A DNA stretch of 64,000 nucleotides from Anniella stebbinsi (lineage: Eukaryota; Chordata; Lepidosauria; Squamata; Anniellidae), in assembly GCA_029215795.1 (NCBI GenBank), contig JARDYH010000001.1:295870654-295934653 (forward strand). The letters are read 5' to 3'. Of the stretch, positions 1 to 10,079 are shown in pieces (the stretch's first letter is position 1; each line of letters begins with the position of its first letter). Both the position numbers and the translations under genes were made by a program. The notes under the pieces were generated by a model. The model searched no databases, was not told the DNA's origin, and saw nothing but the letters and a program-made list of their open reading frames with translations.

Positions 1-430
1 ACGAAAATGGAAGGTTTAACTACATTCCTTCTGTTCATTGAACAATGTACTCAGTAAATGTCCTGGTCTTTTCAGAACCTTGCATTACTAGTTGCAACAC
101 ATTCAAGGAGGTTACACATTGTGCGTGGAAGTAGGACTTTTCATGCCACAGTTTAGCAACATGAAAGATGCTAACACCAAGAGTTATAGCTATACAGTAA
201 GACAACACTAACAAGACTATAATTCTGTACATACTGTTTATTTTCACATAATAGCAGTGACCACATGCTAGATGTTATGAACCAATGTGATATAGTGGTT
301 ATAGGGAAAGGGTGGTGAATGTGTGGTTGCTAGTCTACAGCCCCATATCCTTCACCATTAGCTATCCTAGTTAGGGCTGATAGGAGCTGCAGTCCAACAA
401 CATCTGGAGGGCCACACTTTCTCCACCTCT
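1..430. other. Left-edge intergenic sequence
   Basis: No gene. A half copy of the fold-back family lies at about 344-430, with CTGCAGTCCAACAACATCTG GAGGGCC. The rest is unclassified. Confidence 0.6.
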
Positions 431-958
431 GTTACAGAGTGTCAGACTAGGGCTGGGAAGACCCCAGTTCAAATCCTCACACAGCCATGAACTGAACTAT
501 TCCAGCCATGAAACTAACCTTGGGTCAGTCACCAAGCTCCATCAGACGAGTGAGTGTTTTATTGCAAGTTTGTTACTCACAGATTTTCGTGGGTCCCTCT
601 CATGACATTGTCTGCCTCCCGCACACCTCCCAACACTTCTTCACACCACCAAAAAAACCCCACACACAACCCACTAAGTCGAACTTATTTTTTGAAATGG
701 AACTTGCCATGATCTCCTGCTGTGTGCAGGAGTAGCATCATGATCAAAACGGCCCACGGAATGGGCCATGTGCAGATTGTTTACTTCCTCTTTCAAAAGA
801 GGACGTAATGAGGGACAAATGTGCTGGCAGCGAAGTGACGGTAAGCAAACGCGATTTTCCCGTGTGGTGGTGCTCACCACCTCTTAGCCCAATATTGAGA
901 GGGTAAAAGGAGAAAGGACAATGTACATCCACTTGAACGACTTGGAGGAAAGATGAGA
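431..958 (+). mobile_element. Sauria-type SINE, split by a later insertion
   Basis: The tRNA-like half (GAGTGTCAGACTAGGGCTGG, then CAGTTCAAATCC as B box, then CAGCCATGAA) stops at 534. The 3' half (GAGGGTAAAAGGAGAAAGG, then CTTGGAGGAAAGATGAGATA) resumes about 880. Sauria SINEs are tRNA-derived and use a BovB-like 3' tail. The gap is a separate element at 535-874. Confidence 0.75.
535..874. mobile_element. Non-autonomous DNA element inside the SINE
   Basis: A 340-bp insertion with imperfect terminal inverted repeats: AGCTCCATCAGACGAG on the left and AGCACCACCACACGGG on the right (reverse complement). It is flanked by CACCA at 530-534 and 875-879, which looks like a short target-site duplication. 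No transposase is present. The family is not recognised. Confidence 0.65.
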
Positions 959-1030
959 TACAAACATCGTAGCAATAATTTATGTAGTTCCCACACTGCT
1001 ATCCCTACTTTATCAGGTCTTCATGGATAT

Positions 1031-1145
1031 GTCTCAATGGTTTCTTGTTTTTTAAAATTCCTCTGCCGCTTCATCCCTGCTGACCCATGCCTTGATGTCG
1101 TTGCACGCCTACATGATCTCACATATTTTTCTCCATTCAAAATAT
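1031..1145. repeat. Unclassified interspersed repeat, copy 1
   Basis: Shares blocks with 2330-2440: AATGGTTTC, AAATTCCTCTGCC, CTGACCCATGCCTTGAT, then CGCCT..TGAT..CACAT and TTTTTCTCC. Two diverged copies of one dispersed family. The type is unknown. Confidence 0.6.
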
Positions 1146-1435
1146 GGAAATGATGGTCCCTTAGAGGCAGTCAGCTTTATGGCACTTACAGACATGCACT
1201 GTTTGAGCCACTGAGGCATCGTGGAAGCAGGGCCATGCAGAGCTGGTAATATGCTCAGGCCAGATGGGAAGTGTGTGCCTCCCCATTTCAAACTGCTCAT
1301 TAAGTATTTTTTATGTTTATGTTTTTAATGCCCACCAACATGTCCGTTCTACATAACACCTTCATATTAAACCTGTTCTACAACACTATTTGCTGTACAA
1401 ATAGTTGCAACAACAATAGAACGGTCCTTCATCAT

Positions 1436-1520
1436 TATCAAACATTATCATTATCATCATCATCACCCTCACGGTATCATCATCATTATTATCATTGATA
1501 ACTATCATCATCATTACCTC
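1436..1520. repeat. (CAT/ATT) trinucleotide microsatellite
   Basis: Interrupted runs of ATC, ATT and CAT triplets. It creates a spurious Met/Asp/Asn-rich ORF on the minus strand. Confidence 0.9.
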
Positions 1521-1950
1521 ACCCTCCACTCCAGAGATTATATGCCATGGAGAAGACTGAGGAAAGAGATGCAGTAAGGACAACCATCGCAACTTAGGCA
1601 CATATATCCCCACCCCGCATGCGGCATGGCCTTCTGGAACTTGTAGTCTGACTGTGGTATTCACAACGGACGGCTTCTGCGCTGTTTCCGCAATGCGGGC
1701 TCCTCGCTTCTCGATGGGCCGCTTACGCTACGGCAGCAGTAGCATAAGCTAGGGGGGACCCCCTCATCGGAGTGCCCCCTCAAAATTGTGGGCCCCAAGC
1801 CAACTGGCCCCACTGGGCCCCCCTCTGCACGACCTTGCATGGAAGCATGCCCACCGGGTTGTTTTCAGATGCAGAAATTCTCTATGCTCAGGAGCTTGGG
1901 GGGAAACAGTTCATGGCCTCCCATTTAAAACGTGTTATATCATAATCTAG

Positions 1951-2093
1951 CCTTCCTCACCTGGAGCCCTCCAGATATGCTGGATTGTAACCCACCCCCA
2001 TCATTCCCGAACAGCCAATGACCATGCTGGCTGAGAATGATAGAGTTGCGGTCCAACACATCTGGAGCATACCAGGTTGGGGAAGGCCACCCT
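1951..2093. mobile_element. Fold-back MITE, GCCCTCCAGATGT family
   Basis: Near-complete copy: CACCTGGAGCCCTCCAGATA on the left and CATACCAGGTTGGGGAAGGC on the right as inverted arms around a CCATGCTGGCTGAGAATGAT centre. This is the most frequent family in the window; abundant relatives occur in squamate genomes, probably non-autonomous hAT elements. Confidence 0.75.
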
Positions 2094-2329
2094 GAAAAGA
2101 ACTTACCAACACATAGATGCTCCCAGTCATGCCAGAACTATTGTTGGGCTACAGCGCACCAATAAGATAAAGCTGGGCAGAAAGGACTTCTGACTACCAT
2201 CACCACCTCCTTAGAATCTAGAAGCATAGTAGGTGAGCCTGCTCTTTTAGGAAGCATTTAATCCCATCCTGGGAAGCCAGTCCCAATATATCCCTGACCA
2301 GAACTAGGACACCTCCAGTTCTCTCACCC

Positions 2330-2440
2330 AATGGTTTCCTGCTTCCTTAAATTCCTCTGCCCATTCAACCTTGCTGACCCATGCCTTGATCTCATTGAAC
2401 GCCTGCGTGATGCCACATCTTTTTCTCCTTTCGAATTATC
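2330..2440. repeat. Unclassified interspersed repeat, copy 2
   Basis: Direct-orientation copy of 1031-1145, about 1.3 kb away. Adjacent sequence to about 2600 may belong to the same element but is not repeated in the window. Confidence 0.6.
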
Positions 2441-3294
2441 TCCTTAAACCCTGTCTTAAGCCCTCACTTAATCCTCTAGTCGGCATAACACAGTCTAAGT
2501 ATATGTAACTGCATTTGCACAGATGGATGCCTTGCAGGATTTGCCTTTGTTTCTCCTGCTACTCCCCCTCGCTCAGTTCTCTTCCAACAATAAAGTGGCA
2601 TGTACATTTATGGTACTCTCGGTAAAAAACAGCATTGGTCCTACTTAGATTAGGCCCATTGAAATGAACAAGAGTTAAGTTAGTCATGACTTACTTCCAA
2701 ATCAGTTCCCTATGAGAGCCCTTTATTAAGTTCCATTTCTGTCTCTCATCAGAACCTTCCATTTAGTTCCACTTGTGTCTATCATCAGGGCACACTTATT
2801 TATTCATAACTGGGAAAGTCAGGTCACTCTCCCCTTGGGATCCCTTACTCTGTTATCTGAATTTCCTGTCCTCATTAAATAACAACAAGAACAAAAAAAA
2901 AGTTGCATTACAAACATATTTAAACAAGTTGCCTGAACTCTAGATGACTGAAATTCCATTGTACGGTAAAGACAGGTCCACCAGCTACTTGAAAGTATTT
3001 AAAACCTTCATATCTTCATTCACTGAGAGCCCAACCTATGTCAAATCTCAGGAAAAGCAAACTCCTTGGTTTTTGAAGAGATCTGGTGCAATGACCTCTT
3101 GCAAATATAAATAATCTTGCAATGCAATAGGAAACTTAGTATATGTGCCTCCACTTTTTAAAAATGTGTTGAGAGGGGAAGGGTTACATCTTGACTTGTT
3201 TAGGATCAAAAACACACTATCCAATTCTCTTCTTCAATAGATCTCTCACCCAAAAAGTACCATTGTCATGAAAGATGTTGCCGGATGTATTTCC

Positions 3295-3395
3295 AACCAC
3301 CACAATCCTATAGATGTCTACTCAGAAGTAGTCCCATTGAGTTCAATGGGTCTCACTCTCAGGTAAGTGTATATAGGATTGCCATGTAAGAGTAG
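3295..3395. mobile_element. Short fold-back relic, AGTCCCATTGA family
   Basis: CTACTCAGAAGTAGTCCCAT, then TGAGTTCAATGGG, with flanking AATCCTATAG / TATAGGATTGCC as outer inverted ends. Other copies: about 2625-2705, 19878-19945, 22250-22325, 22618-22690, 23575-23645, 26715-26810, 29912-29968, 33425-33515, 38072-38165, 58460-58525, 62070-62150. Confidence 0.7.
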
Positions 3396-3424
3396 GCAAA
3401 GATAGACAAAATCTATCTAAAACT

Positions 3425-3720
3425 ATTTTTAGATAGATTAAAAACTCATCATATGATGCCAAATGCCTGAGAGAAGAGGGCAGTTTTAACCTGGGCCAAA
3501 AAGATAACAAAGATGGTACCAGGAGGGCTCACTGGGGAGATCATTACATAATTGGGGGGCCACCACTGAGAAGGTGTTTGAAAACAGCCAAATAGTGCTT
3601 TCCATTGCACTAACTGGCTCACAGGCAGGCTGGCCTGCCGCCCAGTATGTCTGAAGAAAAGTATAGAACTCAAAATCCTGTTTTGACATTGTTTTGATCC
3701 AATAAATTAAAGGTAACATA
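3425..3720 (-). mobile_element. L2-like LINE 3' fragment
   Basis: On the minus strand the reading recalls the C-terminal RT tail (small-residue run, then a Lys-Thr-Ala-Leu-Phe segment: AQVKTALFSQAFGI). The 5' end is heavily truncated, as is usual for LINEs, and the frame is broken. Confidence 0.5.
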
Positions 3721-3815
3721 TAGATTGCTCCATGTATATGAGCATCCTATATACATCTTTCATACAACATTAACTAAAATATAACTTAAATGGAGACACT
3801 AATCAAAACTGTCAC

Positions 3816-4040
3816 AGGTCCCCTCTATAAGGATTCGCTTTTGCGCCTGGTTAGGCGATTATGCGCATAATCGCAGAAGCGCATTTACGCCTAATCCCTC
3901 TGCATGAGAGGCGGCGAGAGGCAGCGAAGCGCATTAACAGATGTCCCAAATGCGCTTTACAAGTAGTTAATGCGCATAAGCGCTTATTCACACAGTCAAA
4001 ATGCGCTTTAACGGATGGAGCAAAATAAAACTCGCGATTT
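3816..4040. mobile_element. CpG-rich MITE, copy 1 (right end missing or diverged)
   Basis: Starts AGGTCCCCTCTATAAGGATT and is full of GCGC and TGCGCATAA motifs, including the perfect 20-bp palindrome GCGATTATGCGCATAATCGC at 3855-3874. Closely similar to the longer copy at 15551-15907. Confidence 0.75.
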
Positions 4041-4694
4041 ACATTAATATTCCGTTTCTTCCCTCACTTTGTCTCCCTAATCTTTTATTCATTGAGACCA
4101 ATAAAAGTGCCAAGCAAGCAAAAAAAGGGTTTCCCCATTTTGCTTCCCCCTGGCCAGAAATATCCACAGTTTAAATCTGACCGATTTAGTAAACAAGATA
4201 ATCCCAAATGAAAATTACCTCACAAAAGAAATTCAGTTAGGCTAAATAGGAGGTCATTATCATACCTTACATTCCCTGCTGTCACAAGCTATAGTTCCAT
4301 GGCCAAATGAGCAGGTAAAACTCTCCAGATTGGGAAACATGGGCACATCCTCATGGACTGTATTGAGAAGCTTGCACAGCCAAAAAAAAAAAAAAGCACA
4401 ATCAAAACAATCAGATGAAGCAAGCAGCACGGGAGGCCTCTCAGCATGGCTGATATACAGTTACTAAACTTTCAATAAAAATGTATTGCCCTAGAAAAGG
4501 CAGTAAACAAAAGGGACATTAGTTTTCACTCTCTGGCTTTTCTGCCATGTTGTTAGGAGTCATTTATATCACCAACACCTCTCTTGAACAGGCCCAGAAG
4601 GTCTCTTATCCAGCTGCTGACCAAATCCAGACCCAATGCATCATGGACCTTTAGGTCATGCTCTGGTCCAGGGATGGATTTCAAGCTGGTGGGG

Positions 4695-4826
4695 GCCAGA
4701 TCTACACCAAGCAGGGTGTAACACTTTGAAAATGGTTTGAAAACTGTATATGGAGTGTGTCATGGGCCTCAACAGTTATCAAAACCATTATAAACCATTT
4801 TAAAGCAGTAGTGTAGATCCTGCCGG
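4695..4826. mobile_element. Fold-back element related to 9561-9796
   Basis: Shares AACACTTTGAAAATGGTTTG, AAAACTGTATATGGAGTGTG and AAACCATTTTAAAGCAGTAG with the element nested in the CR1 at 9.6 kb. The ends AGATCTACAC / GTGTAGATC(C) form the inverted termini. Confidence 0.7.
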
Positions 4827-6187
4827 AATCTACGTTGTTTTTACTAGAATCCCGAGAATCGAGATCCACCAACTGGAGCCAGGTGCAAAATGGCAACACA
4901 GGTCAGATGTCAGCTATATCAGGGCTCCTCAACCATTTTTGGTCGATGGGAACATTTGGAATTTTGAGTGTGTGTCATGGGTGCTCTCACAAAATGTCTG
5001 CCACGGGGCACTTGCCATTCATAAAATGGCCTCCATGGTGGACGTAGCCAGCCACAAAATACTCATTTCCCATCAGGCAAACTGGTGAGAAAGAAAGAAA
5101 ATGAACCTGCCCAAGGACCTAAATATATGGTAGGTGTGGGGTCTGAACTCCAAAACTCAAAACCACTCTTTCGAATCCCATTAAAGTTGGTGGTGGAAAG
5201 GAGCACTTTGCTTTGCAGCAAGCTGGCATCCCAGTTAATTTTTTGAATGTTCTTAAAAAAATAAAATAAAAAGCTAGAGAGGAAGGGTCAAAAGAAGCAT
5301 CTGTGGTCACCATGCTGGAAACCCCCAGGGTGAAAGCAATAAGGAAGAGGGTGCCTCTGATTCCATGCTCAGCCCAGGAATTTGTGATTTGTACCATAAC
5401 CAAGGTCACAAACCCTTTCACACACAGATCACCCAGCATTGTTTCACAGCAACCTCATTCAAGGAGTGGGGGAGGCATTTTAGTTCCTAATGTTAAACAG
5501 TTGGGCATCAGTAATCCTTGCTGATCTACTGCAAATCACCCAGAGATCTACCAGTAGAACATAATTTACCTTCTGCCCACCCCTGCTCTACACTTGTATC
5601 ATACACGAGATTTTCTTTGTACCTGGGATTGGAAGGGGGGCTATTTGTCTATTGGCACATTCAGACTTTGATCCTCAGATCTATGGCCATTGATTCATCT
5701 CTTAAAAAAATAACAACAACAACAACGCTCAAAGTTGTTTTAGTGAAACAAATTTTAGTGAAATTGTTTCACAATTTTAGTGAAACAATCATTAACATCA
5801 AAACATGTATAGCTAGACCAAAAACAGCAACACTCCATACAACCAATATACTAAAACGAATCAGAAGAGCCCCTATAACGCTGAGTAAAATCATCTTTAA
5901 CCTGCCTTTCTAAAAGTCAAGAGGGACATGCATGCACTGGTAGGCCAACCTCAGAGGAGAATTTCACAATTGTAAAACCACTACAGAAAAGGCCAAGAGC
6001 AACTCTTCCTACAGATATCTTAACATACTGGGGGTTGGTGGATGGGATCATATTAAAAGAAGCCTGGATGATCAAGGATCATACTCTCTATGCTAAACCC
6101 TTGGTAGCAGTCAAATCAGCAGGCCTGCAAATGAGCTTCTGAACACCCTTCAATAATAGCCCCACAGAGGTTATTCCAATGCTCAGT
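4827..6187. other. Intergenic, nothing recognised
   Basis: No gene or named repeat. Short (AAC)n near 5711. Open frames (up to 131 codons at 5518-5913) lack homology that I can see and codon-like constraint. Confidence 0.5.
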
Positions 6188-6510
6188 CCAAGAGATTTCA
6201 TTTCATTTCATTTATTACATTTCTATGCCACCCAATAGCCAAAGGTCTCTGGGTGGTTTACAAAGATTAAACCCCTAAAACTACATAATATAAAACCAAC
6301 GTACAAAGATATAACATTCTAAAGCAAAAATAAATCCCAGGACCCATATGCTGTCAAATGCCTGAGAGTAGAAAAGATGACAATGTTGGTGCCAGGTGAG
6401 TTCTAGAACTTGGGGGACGCTACCAAGAAAGATTTCTCCTTTGTTGCCATCCTCCAAGCCTCCCTTGGAGGAGGCACATGAGGAGGACCTCAGATGATGA
6501 GTATACTGGT
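6188..6510 (-). mobile_element. L2-like LINE 3' end
   Basis: The minus-strand tail GTAAACCACCCAGAGACCTT, then TGGCATAGAAATGTAATAAA, is the same 3' tail as at 13.2 and 39.2 kb. Upstream (6360-6510) lies degraded sequence of the RT C-terminus. Confidence 0.65.
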
Positions 6511-6530
6511 AGGTTCATAGTGGACTTCCC

Positions 6531-6645
6531 CCAAGTTGGTGCCCTCCAGGCATGTCGAATTATAATTCATGCTGGCTGAAGATTATGGGGGTTGTAGTCC
6601 AACCTATCTGTGGGGGGCACGAGGTTGTGAAAGGCTGGATAACAG
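6531..6645. mobile_element. Fold-back MITE, GCCCTCCAGATGT family, short copy
   Basis: CCAAGTTGGTGCCCTCCAGG on the left, GTTGTAGTCCAACCTATCTG on the right; part of the centre is deleted. Confidence 0.6.
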
Positions 6646-8266
6646 AAAGGACTCTAGAAAGATGAAGTGAAGAAGAGCTGACAAGACATAGCTCTTGGTC
6701 AGTGACAAGACATAGCTCTAGCTGTGGTTTCCATCTGTTATCCAAGCACAAAGCCCTGCCCATAGGCACACCTGTTAGACATCCAAGTTTCCGGAAAGAG
6801 TATATTCCTTCAAAGGCAGGACAGGTTATCCTAGTTCCCTAAGTGATAAGAGCAAGGAACCAGCAAAAGTTCTCTCTTAGCAAAATATAAAACTTGCTCA
6901 TTAAACTATCATGCAACTCATGATCACAACAAGGCACTGGTTGAGAACCATCAGTGTTACTCCTGGATCAGATGAAACATAGAGTTCAACATATGAATGA
7001 CAGTGTACTCAAATTCTTCTGACAATCTTCCAAGTAGAATCATACATGTGTCTAACAGCATTAGCGACGAAACAGAGCCCAAAGGAACTCTACTGGTCAT
7101 ATCTCATGGGGAAGATGAATTGTCACTTAAAAACATAGGATGACCAAAGGGTCCATCTAGCCTAGCATCAACCCATGAGGTAAATCTGGTCTAGCATTCT
7201 GCTTCCCACAGTAGCCAAATAGATGTCCCTGGGAAATCCTTCTCTTATGCTGGTGAGACCCAAATCAAAGATCTAGAAGAACTCAATGCTTAGGAATGAC
7301 AACAGTGTCTGAGCAGTACAGGAAAATCAAGAGGTTACTCACAATTCTTCTACTCATTTCCAGATGAAGAAATCCAACCAAGGCTTTCCAAAACCAATCT
7401 GAACCCAACTGCAATGGTCCAGAGAAACAGCCTTCTCCGAAAGTAACTAAAGTTGCAAAGCCAATTACTTCTTCAGTTCTTTTGCCCAAGGGCTATGACC
7501 TGAAGCTGAGTAGCTTTAGATCCAGTCAGTGCCTTGACTGTAGACCTCCTCAGAACCCTACATAGGTCTGCTTTAAGTTCTACTGAAGAAAGGTAGAATA
7601 TAAAATGCATATTTATATTCCGCCTTTCTTCAGTAGAAAAATCAATAGTTCAATCATTCGAAGTGGAGACCCACTCAGCCAGAACCAGAAGAGAACTTTT
7701 TCACTATCACACATTTTCATGGCCTCTTTCAAAGATGAAGGAAAAACACTGACAGAAGGGAAACTGCTGACAAATCAGGGAATAAATGAGGCCCATACCC
7801 CTCGGTTGCCTGGAATGGAGAAAGTCGTCAGACACACTTCAAGGATTCTGTCCACATCCTCTCAGGCAACAAAACCTGGTATTGATCCAAGCAATTATGA
7901 TAAAACGAGCTAAGAGAACCCCCTGGGCCAGACTTTGCAACAAATGAGGGAGTCCAAGTCGTATGATCACCACAAGCAACTTTGTGCTTCCAGCTATTGA
8001 CATACTATAGAAAGCAACAGAACCAGCATGTAAAAGCATCCAGGGGAAAAACAAGCGTTGTTTAGAGAGAGAGAGACCTACACTACACCCTTCATTCCTA
8101 ACATACTTGGAATGTAACTTTTTCACAACAGAAAAAAACTTTATGGACCTGAAATTCACCATTCATTTATGAATGTTAAATTTATGCTAATAAATTTCAT
8201 GAAGTTCTGCCAGCTCCCAGATGCTTTAACAGCTATTTGACCCCCACTGATTGTCCAGGCCATTGT
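6646..8266. other. Intergenic, mostly unclassified
   Basis: A weak tRNA-SINE-like segment at about 7126-7260 (ACATAGGATGACC, GGTCCATCTAGCCTAGCATC). Nothing else is recognised; the open frames (102-107 codons near 7605-8162) are not supported as genes. Confidence 0.45.
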
Positions 8267-8503
8267 CATGATTACTAAATTACATTTTTATCCCACCCTT
8301 CCTCTAAGGAATTCAGGACAATATATATAAGTCACCCTATCCCACCCAAGTTTTATCTTCACAACAACCCTGTGAAGTAGATTAAGCTGAGAGATAGTGT
8401 TTGGCCCAGGGTCACCCGGTGAGCTTCATTGCTAAATGGTGTTTTGAACCTGGACCTCCCTGGGCCTAATCAAATGTGTTAACCACTATGCCACGCTGGT
8501 TTT
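8267..8503 (-). mobile_element. Sauria-type SINE, near complete
   Basis: On the minus strand: AGCGTGGCATAGTGGTTAAC (A-box region), CCAGGTTCAAAACACC (B box), the conserved GTGACCCTGGGCCA core, CACAGGGTTGTTGTGAAGAT, and a 3' tail ending GGTGGGATAAAAATGTAATT. Confidence 0.85.
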
Positions 8504-8599
8504 CACACTAGATATAAAATTCCATTGCCAGGCAAAAGGGATTATTGTAATCATTTATTTTTCCAACGTATTGGCCACGTACCATATCTAAAAGCCATC

Positions 8600-9091
8600 T
8601 CAATCACCAATCTTAAAATCACTCCACTGGCTGCCCATTAGTTTCCGGGCGATATATAAAGTGTTGGTTATTACCTTTAAAGCCCTACATGGTTTAGGTC
8701 CAGGTTACCTGCGGGATCGCCTTCTCCCGTATAATCTGCCCCGCACACTCAGGTCCTCTGGGAAGAATTTACTCCAGTCAGCCAGAACTAGGCTGACGAG
8801 TGTTACCCAGAGGACCTTCTCTTCTGCCGCTCCCAGGCTATGGAATGGTCTGCCGGAGGAGATTCGACAAATTAGCAGTCTTCTGGAATTTAAGAAAGCC
8901 GTGAAGACTGCTCTCTTCCGGCAGGCCTATCCAGTTTAATTTTAAGATGTTTTTAATAATGTATTTGTTTTTATCTGTTTTAATGGTTTATCTATTTTAT
9001 TGTTTTTATATTTATATTTGGTGTTGTTCCCCGCCTCGATCTAGATGGAGAGGCGGGTTAGAAATGAAATAAATAAATAAATAAATAAAGG
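8600..9091 (+). mobile_element. L2-like LINE 3' end with intact C-terminal RT frame
   Basis: An open frame (8661-8936) reads through the conserved end of the L2/CR1-clade reverse-transcriptase polyprotein: FKALHGLGPGYLRDRLLPYN, then RTFSSAAPRLWNGLPEEIRQ, then FKKAVKTALFRQAYPV and stop. It is followed by a 3' UTR with CCCCGCCTCGATCTAGATGG and an (AAAT)n tail. 5' truncated; no longer mobile. The unbroken frame suggests a fairly young copy. The same tail occurs at 32.1 kb. Confidence 0.85.
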
Positions 9092-9150
9092 ACCTTACAA
9101 CACAAAATCAAAATACACATATCTCTAGTTAAAACATTTATAATCAGAAA

Positions 9151-10073
9151 ATCATGGAATCATAGAATCTTGAAGTTGGGAGGACCCATTTAGACCATCT
9201 AGTCTGACCCCCTGCCCAGTGCAGGAATCCAGTTCAAAGCATCCCTGTCAGATGGCTACCAGTCATTGCTAGAATACCTCCAGGGAGAGAAAGCCCACCA
9301 CCTCCCTAGGAAGTAGATTCCATGGTCTGACTGTTCAAACCATTAGGAAGTTTTTCCTGATGTTCATCCAAACTCTGTCTCCTGTAACATACGCCCATTA
9401 TTTCATTATTTCTTTGATGATAGATAACAGGTTGCAGCCCTCTTCTCTGTGTGTCAACTCTTTAAATACTTGAAAAGTGCTATCATATCACTCCCCCAAG
9501 AAGTCTTGTCTTCTCAAGGCTAAACATACCCAGTTCTTTCAACCTCTCCTCATAAGACTGAGAGCCTATCTACACACGCAGGATAAAACACTTTGAAAAC
9601 GTTTTGAAAACTGTATATGGAGTGTGTCCTGGGCCCAAACAGTTCTCAAAACTGTCAGCCTATCTACACTACTGCTTTAAAATGGTTTAAAATGGTTTAT
9701 AACAGTTTTGAGAACTGTTGGGGCCCAGGACACACTCCATATACAGTTTTCACAACATTTTCAAAGTGTTTTATCCTGCATGTGTAGATAGGCTCTTAGT
9801 TTCTAATCCCTTGATCATCTTTGTTGCCCTTCTCTGAACTCATTTCAATTTATCTGAATACTCCTTACAGTGTGATGTCCTGAACAGGACACCGTATTCG
9901 AGGTGAGGACTGACCAGCGCACAGTAGAGTGAAATAATTACTTCCTGTGATTTAGAAACCATACTTCTATTGATGCCACCTAAAATTGCATTTGCCTTTT
10001 TTCCAGACACATCACCCTGCTGTCTCATATTCAGCTTGTGGTTGACTATAACAGCAAGATCCTTTTCCCACTG
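9151..10073 (-). mobile_element. CR1 LINE 3' end, split by a nested element
   Basis: The minus-strand frame at 10028-9840 reads KANAILGGINRSMVSKSQEV, then IISLYCALVSPHLEYGVLF, the CR1 RT tail. The sequence continues through the CR1 3' region to the diagnostic terminal repeat (ATTCTATGATTCCATG, seen as CATGGAATCATAGAAT at 9153). It is interrupted at 9561-9796. 5' truncated, with frameshifts. Confidence 0.9.
9561..9796. mobile_element. Palindromic MITE nested in CR1
   Basis: The arms AGAGCCTATCTACACACGCA and AGAGCCTATCTACACATGCA (reverse complement of the right end) continue as nearly identical inverted repeats for about 95 bases, through GGATAAAACACTTTGAAAAC and ACTGTATATGGAGTGTGTCC. The centre has a partial third copy of the terminus. 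It is younger than the CR1 it splits. Confidence 0.85.
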
Positions 10074-10079
10074 TTAAAT

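Noticed and set aside
5518..5913. 131-codon frame
   Set aside because: Thr/Lys-rich from an AAC run and AT-rich DNA; no domain.
8661..8939. Host gene candidate (clean 92-codon frame)
   Set aside because: The wording FKALHGLGPGYL and APRLWNGLPEEIR is the LINE polyprotein end, followed by a LINE 3' tail.
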